A model generated the notes under the pieces. The model had not been told where the DNA came from, ran no database searches, and saw only the letters and a program-made list of their open reading frames with translations. Shown here in pieces: positions 1 through 4,272 of a stretch of 7,107 nucleotides of DNA (position 1 is its first letter; every line of letters begins with the position of its first letter). The DNA is from CAYGZC01 sp964354225 (GTDB lineage Bacteria > Bacteroidota > Ignavibacteria > UBA10030 > SZUA-254), in assembly GCA_964354225.1 (NCBI GenBank), contig CAYGZC010000253.1, forward strand, positions 1 through 7,107, given 5' to 3'. A program made the position numbers and the translations under genes.

Positions 1-599
1 AGGTGACTGATTTTTTTCTTCACTCGATCAGATAAAATCTCTGCACCACCACCGGGAATTGTTCTAAGACCAACATCCCACAATTTTTGCAGTACTTCCT
101 GAATTGTAAGTCCGGAAATGAGCGCCCCTGGCGCCATGGCGCTTTGCGCCACTTGAGACATACCGATGATTTCCGAAGTTGAAAAAAAGTGTGGATGAAC
201 CTCAGGAACCTCCTTGATCGTCCGTTCAACCAACTCAAGATAATACTCAAACGGTAGCGCTGGATTGACACCGCCTTGCAGCAGCACTGTTGTTACGCCG
301 TTTGATGCGGCATTCTTGAAATTCTGTATCATCTGATCCACAGTGTAAGTGTATTCACCCTTCTCTCCGGGATGACGGTAGAACGCACAAAATATACAGT
401 CAATATTGCAGATGTTTGTGTAATTCGGATTTGTGTCAACTACAAATGTTACCTGCTGATTTGGATTTTTCTTAAAGCGAATGTCATTTGCCATCTCGCC
501 AAGATCCAGAAGTACGGCTTTTTGAAGAAGCAATAATCCTTCTTCTTTTGTTATCCGTTTTCTTGTTCCAACTTTTTCGCTAATATCTGATAATTGCAT
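1..599 (-). CDS. mqnC: Cyclic dehypoxanthinyl futalosine synthase MqnC, 3' end cut by window edge
   Basis: This is a radical SAM enzyme of the futalosine menaquinone pathway that converts dehypoxanthine futalosine to its cyclic form in the cytoplasm. The frame is open from the ATG at 599 to the left edge, giving 199 codons, about half of the usual length of roughly 370 residues. Seen directly: the radical SAM cysteine motif CNIDCIFC (C65, C69, C72), which binds the 4Fe-4S cluster and SAM, then LLQGGVNP, and near the edge PGGGAEILSDRVKKKIS, typical of MqnC and its relative MqnE. The start fits the family N-terminus (RITKEEGLLLL follows shortly); only a weak purine stretch precedes it. It lies 75 bases after the mqnE-mqnA fusion and is probably co-transcribed with it. 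Residues about 151-161 (AQSAMAPGALI) look like an extra GC-rich segment compared with the family as I remember it. MqnC is favoured over MqnE because MqnE is present next door. Confidence 0.93.
   Translation of the reverse strand, partial: MQLSDISEKVGTRKRITKEEGLLLLQKAVLLDLGEMANDIRFKKNPNQQVTFVVDTNPNYTNICNIDCIFCAFYRHPGEKGEYTYTVDQMIQNFKNAASNGVTTVLLQGGVNPALPFEYYLELVERTIKEVPEVHPHFFSTSEIIGMSQVAQSAMAPGALISGLTIQEVLQKLWDVGLRTIPGGGAEILSDRVKKKISH
117..149 (-). repeat. GC-rich palindromic segment inside mqnC, probable in-frame insertion
   Basis: These 33 bases encode AQSAMAPGALI, between SEIIGMSQV and SGLTIQEVL. In MqnC proteins as I recall them, these two parts are nearly adjacent, so about 11 residues appear to be extra. 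The DNA is much richer in GC than the surrounding gene and full of symmetry: GCGCCATGGCGC is a perfect 12-base palindrome, and GGCGC AAA GCGCC is a perfect 5-base-pair hairpin overlapping it. The length is a multiple of three, so the frame is kept. The symmetry is seen directly. That it is an insertion is an inference from remembered family spacing. Confidence 0.5.
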
Positions 600-608
600 A
601 TTATTTCT

Positions 609-666
609 TTGCGAGCTTAGCGGCCTTCGCGAGAAACATTTCACGCAAAACCCACAAAGGACGCAG
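609..666 (-). repeat. Imperfect inverted repeat (hairpin) in the mqnE-mqnA to mqnC spacer
   Basis: The arms 610-635 and 640-665 are complementary with about five mismatched positions. Four further pairs are C-A on the plus strand but become G-U wobble pairs in RNA made from the minus strand, which is the coding direction here. The structure therefore fits a folded transcript better than a DNA palindrome. The apical part GCGTGAAA/TTTCTCGC has one internal mismatch and a small loop. No T-run follows, so a simple intrinsic terminator is unlikely; a role in processing or stability, or a dispersed intergenic repeat, is more plausible. It resembles GCG/CAAAG-rich intergenic repeats that I recall from several environmental genomes. 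An adjacent small symmetric run, CGCAGCGGCTGCG, lies at 662-674. Confidence 0.6.
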
Positions 667-674
667 CGGCTGCG

Positions 675-2531
675 TTATATTTTAATCTCTTTTCGTTCTA
701 AATATTTCCTGAATTGTGTCATTGCTTCTCGTTCCCGCTCACCAAGCCAGTAGTTGAAGCCCTCAAGATATTCTTTGGTTTCATTAAAACTCAAGCCGAT
801 TTGTTTACCATGAGTACTATCAATATTGCCTAACTCATTCTCTGATTTATTTAATGATGAGCCAATCATATTTTTTAATTCTCGCTTTCGCTCATCACTC
901 AAAGTTTTTTTACACGCCCACACTGCAAACACAAATGGCAGCTTTTGCCAGTCGTACCATTCTTTTGCAAGATCGAACACAAGCTCAAAGCCATCAAGTC
1001 CAAATTTGTTTCTTCTCAGCGCTTCGTCGCCGATGAGAAGGATGGCTTCGAAGGCTGAGTAATCGTTCACCCCGGGATGCAGTCGTTCGAGTACAGCATG
1101 AATGCCGTATTTTTTCTCCAGCAGCACCTTCAGCAGCTTCACGGAAGTCGCAGTGTCATCTGTTACGCCGATCATCTTACCATTCAAGCCAGCCCAACCT
1201 TCTTTCGAGAAAAGCATCACGCTCTTTACCTGATCTCGTGTTGCGATGCACCAACCCATCAGCTCAAGTTGTTCTTCCTGCTCAAAGTAATCCATCAAAG
1301 AGAAAAGCCCAGCATCAATTTGTTCTTGCTTGCTTAATAATCCCATTCGGCGTGGTGCAACGGGAAGAATTTTAAAATCTCCTTTTTCAAGATGATGGTA
1401 GAAAGGAACCGAATTAAGATAAGGAATCTTTCCTATTATCTGTTCTGAATAAACATTGAGCGGATTGTAGAACGCATCCCGCTCTACCGGAATCTTTCCT
1501 GCATCTTTAATAATTTTTATGATTTGGTCTTTTGCCAATTTCATTGGACTTATAGCTCCGGCATCGTGAGCGATTCGCTCCTGTCCGACAGTTCCATCGA
1601 TGTCGTCTGCACCAAAGTTGAGCGCGACCGATGCGACTTCTTCCGTGAGCATTACCCAGTATGCTTTGATATGTGGGATGTTATCGAGCATAAGGCGAGA
1701 AACGGCAATCGTTTTCAAATCGTCGATGGCTGACGTGAATTGGTTTTTTGGTTTGATTCCCGTATCACCTGGTTGAAACGCGAGCGGAATGAATGAAAGA
1801 AATCCTCCTGTTTCATCCTGTGCTTCACGGAGTTTTATCATGTGGATGAGACGCTCTTCATGCGTTTCGATGTGTCCGTAGAGCATCGTACAATTTGTCA
1901 GTATGCCGAGCTTATGCGCCGTTTTGTGGACTTCAAGGTAACCTTTGGCACCGATTTTTTGAGGGAAAAGGAGTTTGCGTACTCGCTCTGTAAAAATCTC
2001 AGCACCGCCGCCCGGCATTGTTCGCAATCCAACTGACTGCAATTGTTTTAAAACTTCTTCGATAGATAGTTTGAATTTTTTGTGGAAGAAATCTATCTCG
2101 ACTGCTGTGTACGCTTTAACGTCTGCCTCGGGAAATTTTTCGTGGATTCTTCTGACGATGTCGAGATAGCGTTCCCATTCCCAATCGGGCGGCATGCCGC
2201 CGGTGATGTGGACTTCGCGAATTTCCGGAGTGATGTGTGCGAGAATATTTTCGGTAGTCATCTCATAAGCATCCGGCTCACCTTTTTTCTTGGCGAAGTC
2301 GCAGAACTTACACGAGAGAACACAAATATTTGTATGCTCAATCTTCTGATTAAGGACAAAGTACACCGCATCGGCGCTCTTCTGCTGCTGGACGAAACTT
2401 GCCATCTTGCCGAGCGCGATGAGATCGTTCGTTTTGAAAAGAACAAGTCCGTCTTCAAGCGAGAGACGTTCGCCGTGCTGGAGTTTTTGCCAGATAGGAA
2501 GAAGGTACTTATCTCTGAAATTTATGATCAT
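675..2531 (-). CDS. mqnE-mqnA: Fused aminofutalosine synthase (MqnE) and chorismate dehydratase (MqnA)
   Basis: This 618-residue protein carries two consecutive enzymes of the futalosine pathway. Residues 1-360 are MqnE: a family-like N-terminus (LLPIWQKLQHGERLSLEDGL), the radical SAM motif CVLSCKFC (C70, C74, C77), VHITGGMPPDW, and MPGGGAEIFTERVR. This half joins 3-[(1-carboxyvinyl)oxy]benzoate to SAM, giving aminofutalosine. Residues from about 365 to the end (254 residues) are MqnA, the chorismate dehydratase of the MqnA/MqnD periplasmic-binding-like fold: IGKIPYLNSVPF, DDTATSVKLL and LLIGDEAL. The MqnA product is the MqnE substrate, so the fusion brings producer and consumer together, although the second enzyme comes first in the chain. 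I chose the ATG at 2531 because the family N-terminus begins there and it follows the upstream stop by 16 bases. An in-frame ATG at 2594 would add 21 low-complexity residues and overlap the upstream gene by 47 bases. Neither start has a clear ribosome binding site. Confidence 0.92.
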   Translation of the reverse strand: MIINFRDKYLLPIWQKLQHGERLSLEDGLVLFKTNDLIALGKMASFVQQQKSADAVYFVLNQKIEHTNICVLSCKFCDFAKKKGEPDAYEMTTENILAHITPEIREVHITGGMPPDWEWERYLDIVRRIHEKFPEADVKAYTAVEIDFFHKKFKLSIEEVLKQLQSVGLRTMPGGGAEIFTERVRKLLFPQKIGAKGYLEVHKTAHKLGILTNCTMLYGHIETHEERLIHMIKLREAQDETGGFLSFIPLAFQPGDTGIKPKNQFTSAIDDLKTIAVSRLMLDNIPHIKAYWVMLTEEVASVALNFGADDIDGTVGQERIAHDAGAISPMKLAKDQIIKIIKDAGKIPVERDAFYNPLNVYSEQIIGKIPYLNSVPFYHHLEKGDFKILPVAPRRMGLLSKQEQIDAGLFSLMDYFEQEEQLELMGWCIATRDQVKSVMLFSKEGWAGLNGKMIGVTDDTATSVKLLKVLLEKKYGIHAVLERLHPGVNDYSAFEAILLIGDEALRRNKFGLDGFELVFDLAKEWYDWQKLPFVFAVWACKKTLSDERKRELKNMIGSSLNKSENELGNIDSTHGKQIGLSFNETKEYLEGFNYWLGEREREAMTQFRKYLERKEIKI

Positions 2532-2547
2532 TGTTGTTTGTGATGTA

Positions 2548-3555
2548 TTAATTATTGCTATGTTCGAAGGATTTGAGATGTTTAACTGGCTCATGAATTA
2601 GATATTTTTCTATATTAAAATCCTCATTTGAAAATCCTTCTACTTTCATTATGTATTCCCTATCAGGAAAAATTGAGGCTTTGTATTCTTCATAATTTGC
2701 TTTCTGGTTGTATACAGGTTTACCTTTCCTAATAAATTGTGAGAAGGTCGCAAATGGGATGCAATACACTTTTTCAATTGTGTCGTCTCCAATTACAAGG
2801 ACTGCATATAAGTATCCGTTGTGATTCATGTCTTGCAAAGAAAACTCAAAAAAATGTCTGTCATGCCTAAAATTTGCATATTTAACAAAAAATTCCGTTA
2901 CACCAATGCGCAATGAAGTTGTAAATTGTCCACGGACGTTTACAAGAGTTAAATGAACTCCGGCGCTAGTTAATTTATCTAATAGCAGTTGTGTGAGGTT
3001 CTCCCCATAATTCCGAACTGACTTTTGAGACGTAAAATTTGTAGCCATGCTTTCCTCTTTTTTTGTTATAGTATCAAAGTTTTCGATATCATCGCTATCA
3101 TGTGTGAATTCCTCTATTTTGTTCAGTAACTTACTTTTAATATCATTTGCAAAAAAAGATAAACCCTTTCTAATAAGAATAATTATTGTTTCTTCAAAGC
3201 CACTCGCTATTCTTGCGTGTGTAGCTAAGTGAATTTTGTCAGCCAAGTCGATTGGAAGCTTCAGTGTTACTGGCTGATAATGAGTAATCTTATTCGGTTG
3301 TTCGATGATGTATTCTGCTTTCATCGTCGGCAATGCGACAAAGCGCTTCTTACCATTAGTCACAAAAGTTAATCGTGGATTATTATATCTTCCATCACGA
3401 ATATTTTTTTCTATCGTCTGTGAGAGGGAATATTCCGGGTCTTTAGATTCGCTTGAAATCATTTTTCGTTCCAACGCGATTCTTGCAATCTCTCTTGCCT
3501 GCATTGGTCTGTTCATTTCCTTGAGGATTGATGAAGCAGCTTCATGAATGTTCAT
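2548..3555 (-). CDS. HARE-HTH domain protein with ribbon-helix-helix-like segment and unknown C-terminal domain
   Basis: The 335-residue product has three parts. Residues 2-76 (IHEAASSILKEMNRPMQARE through KKRFVALP) match the HARE-HTH winged-helix fold, known from restriction-modification proteins, the RNA polymerase delta subunit and eukaryotic ASXL proteins. Residues about 96-132 (VTLKLPIDLADKIHLA, then FEETIIILIRKGL) look like a ribbon-helix-helix DNA-binding unit. Residues about 183-308 form an alpha/beta-looking domain (TEFFVKYANFRHDRHFFEF, EKVYCIPFATFSQFI) that I cannot name; a restriction-endonuclease-like fold is possible but unproven. No signal peptide or membrane segment is seen, so it is probably a cytoplasmic DNA-binding protein. 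The start at 3555 is supported by GAAAGGCG nine bases upstream and a good promoter just beyond; a TTG at 3606 lies inside the -35 box and is rejected. The gene sits directly before the mqnE-mqnA fusion and could regulate it or be a passenger. Its exact function is unknown. Confidence 0.75.
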   Translation of the reverse strand: MNIHEAASSILKEMNRPMQAREIARIALERKMISSESKDPEYSLSQTIEKNIRDGRYNNPRLTFVTNGKKRFVALPTMKAEYIIEQPNKITHYQPVTLKLPIDLADKIHLATHARIASGFEETIIILIRKGLSFFANDIKSKLLNKIEEFTHDSDDIENFDTITKKEESMATNFTSQKSVRNYGENLTQLLLDKLTSAGVHLTLVNVRGQFTTSLRIGVTEFFVKYANFRHDRHFFEFSLQDMNHNGYLYAVLVIGDDTIEKVYCIPFATFSQFIRKGKPVYNQKANYEEYKASIFPDREYIMKVEGFSNEDFNIEKYLIHEPVKHLKSFEHSNN

Positions 3556-3562
3556 ATGTATT

Positions 3563-3606
3563 CGCCTTTCTTGTTGTATTATATAGTTGTAAATATAATA
3601 ATTCAA
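3563..3606 (-). promoter_or_regulatory. Sigma70-like promoter and ribosome binding site for the HARE-HTH gene
   Basis: Read on the minus strand, TTGAAT (3606-3601) is followed after exactly 17 bases by a perfect TATAAT (3583-3578). Transcription would start near 3571, leaving a leader of about 16 bases with GAAAGGCG (3570-3563) as the ribosome binding site for the ATG at 3555. The surroundings are very AT-rich. The promoter would also drive mqnE-mqnA and mqnC downstream, separating this part of the locus from the ubiA-ubiX-ubiD part. Box positions are seen directly; activity is inferred. Confidence 0.65.
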
Positions 3607-3790
3607 ACAACAAAAAGCAAATCATTTAAATTGAGCTTATTTCGATCAAATTGGATCTTTTAAAAAGCAAAATTATGCTCAAACATTGTTTTTTCGCTGA
3701 TGTATTGTCCCACCATAAGTTATACAAATTTTTCACATATAAACTTAGCGTCATTTATGGGTTTGCCAGATTTAACCTTTCTCATAGGAA
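3607..3790. other. AT-rich intergenic stretch without a convincing gene
   Basis: This is the bulk of the gene-free interval between the HARE-HTH promoter and the ubiD end copy. The only minus-strand reading frame of note is a 21-codon one (3785 to 3720, starting MRKVKSGKPINDAKF) with GGAGG 11 bases before its ATG; it resembles nothing I recognise and may be chance or the decayed start of a former downstream gene. I see no tRNA, terminator with T-run or CRISPR repeat. Confidence 0.5.
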
Positions 3791-3826
3791 TTATGGCCTC
3801 CAAATCCTTCCCCACTTTTCGTCAAC
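3791..3826 (-). pseudogene. Displaced second copy of the ubiD 3' end
   Basis: Read on the minus strand, this stretch encodes VDEKWGRIWRP followed by TAA. The intact ubiD ends VDEKWGKIWQ-stop at 4305-4273. Over 27 bases (3800-3826 against 4279-4305) the copies match at 24 positions; the three differences are all C/T or G/A transitions, two of them silent and one Lys to Arg. The match ends abruptly at 3827, nine bases from the edge of a REP-like hairpin. It has no start and cannot make a protein by itself. Either it is the original ubiD end, pushed away when the GIY-YIG interval inserted, or it is the last trace of a deleted tandem ubiD paralogue. The duplication is seen directly; its history is inferred. 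Confidence 0.75.
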
Positions 3827-3835
3827 CAACCAATT

Positions 3836-3863
3836 TGTCACCCTGAGCATAGCGAAGGGTCTC
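3836..3863 (+). repeat. REP-like hairpin 1 (TGTCA...TCTC type)
   Basis: TGTCA is followed by a 19-base imperfect hairpin (3841-3859: CCCT, GA, GC, loop ATA, GC, GA, AGGG) and then TCTC. The two GA steps face each other as a tandem G-A/A-G mismatch between the outer and inner stems. It is oriented on the plus strand, head-to-head with hairpin 2, the pair forming a larger inverted repeat about 88 bases long with a 32-base spacer. It lies nine bases from the displaced ubiD end copy. Confidence 0.8.
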
Positions 3864-3895
3864 ACTTTTTATTGTTTCGTATGTCTCTTGTGAGG

Positions 3896-3923
3896 GAGAT
3901 GTTTCGCTCCGCTCAACATGACA
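3896..3923 (-). repeat. REP-like hairpin 2 (TGTCA...TCTC type)
   Basis: On the minus strand this reads TGTCA, then TGTT, GA, GC, loop GGA, GC, GA, AACA, then TCTC. Relative to hairpin 1, the outer stem has changed on both sides (CCC/GGG to TGT/ACA), so pairing is kept although the bases differ, while the tandem GA mismatch and the flanks are unchanged. It starts three bases after the stop codon of the GIY-YIG gene, so it would be in the 3' end of that transcript. Confidence 0.8.
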
Positions 3924-3926
3924 GGG

Positions 3927-4217
3927 TTATACATACCACTCTTCGCTCAAGTCTTTCCACTCTGGATTCATTGATTCGATCAGTGCAATTTTCTTTTTCC
4001 TCAGCCATCCTTTGATTTGTTTCTCTGTCGCTATTGCACCTCTAATATCAGAACTTGAATCGTAATAGACAAGCCGTTTACAATTGTACTTACTCGTAAA
4101 ACCCGAAATAAGTTTATGCTTATGCTCATATACTCTTCGTTCAAGATTATTCGTGACACCGGTATATAACACACCGTTTTTACGATTCGTCATGATGTAG
4201 ACGTAGTATTGTTTCAT
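3927..4217 (-). CDS. Small solo GIY-YIG endonuclease
   Basis: The 96-residue protein is almost only a GIY-YIG nuclease domain of the UvrC N-terminal/YhbQ type. Seen: YYVYI (residues 4-8) for the GIY strand, LYTGVT (17-22) for YIG with Thr in place of Ile, the conserved arginine in LERRVYEHK (R27 or R28), and E65 in TEKQIKGW as the metal ligand. The length is normal for solo bacterial members (about 80-100 residues), and no DNA-recognition domain is attached. Such proteins cut DNA using one divalent metal; the cellular role of the solo bacterial group is largely unclear. Here the gene is tightly bracketed by hairpin 3 (11 bases upstream) and hairpin 2 (3 bases downstream), and lies between two copies of the ubiD 3' end. 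That suggests it belongs to a mobile unit. The start MKQYYVYI fits the family; no clear ribosome binding site is seen. Confidence 0.9.
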   Translation of the reverse strand: MKQYYVYIMTNRKNGVLYTGVTNNLERRVYEHKHKLISGFTSKYNCKRLVYYDSSSDIRGAIATEKQIKGWLRKKKIALIESMNPEWKDLSEEWYV

Positions 4218-4228
4218 TTCGTTTTGGC

Positions 4229-4265
4229 AGATCCTTCTCCCGCCAGATGCGGGATCAGGATGACA
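4229..4265 (-). repeat. REP-like hairpin 3 (long version)
   Basis: On the minus strand TGTCA is followed by a 29-base hairpin (4260-4232): outer stem TCCT/AGGA, the same opposed GA/GA mismatch, then a longer inner stem TCCCGC/GCGGGA with a short loop, and TCT at the end. It has the same design as hairpins 1 and 2 but a longer inner stem. It fills most of the 55 bases between the ubiD stop and the GIY-YIG start, in the same orientation as hairpin 2. It might weaken read-through from ubiD, but there is no T-run. Confidence 0.8.
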
Positions 4266-4272
4266 TCAAGCG

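Noticed and set aside
2082..2543. 153-codon plus-strand reading frame
   Set aside because: It lies antisense inside the MqnE half of the fusion gene, where the minus-strand frame has clear radical SAM motifs; the translated plus-strand product shows no recognisable family.
2532..2594. Longer start (ATG at 2594) for the mqnE-mqnA gene
   Set aside because: The extra 21 residues are Ser/Asn/Ile-rich and unlike the family N-terminus, and they overlap the upstream gene by 47 bases. The ATG at 2531 fits family length better, although there is no clear ribosome binding site at either.
3556..3606. TTG start at 3606 for the HARE-HTH gene
   Set aside because: It falls within the -35 box of a well-formed promoter, while ATG 3555 has a ribosome binding site at the right distance.
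3651..3893. 80-codon plus-strand reading frame in the gene-free interval
   Set aside because: It runs through the ubiD end copy and into hairpin 1, ending in the VTLSIAKGL-like string that such repeats produce by chance. No ribosome binding site or family is seen.
3836..3923. CRISPR array or insertion-sequence ends
   Set aside because: There are only two inverted copies with a 32-base spacer and no direct array; no transposase gene is present, and the copies show hairpin covariation instead of identical ends.
4229..4265. Intrinsic terminator after ubiD
   Set aside because: The hairpin is strong but is not followed by a T-run in either direction, and it matches the REP-like family better.
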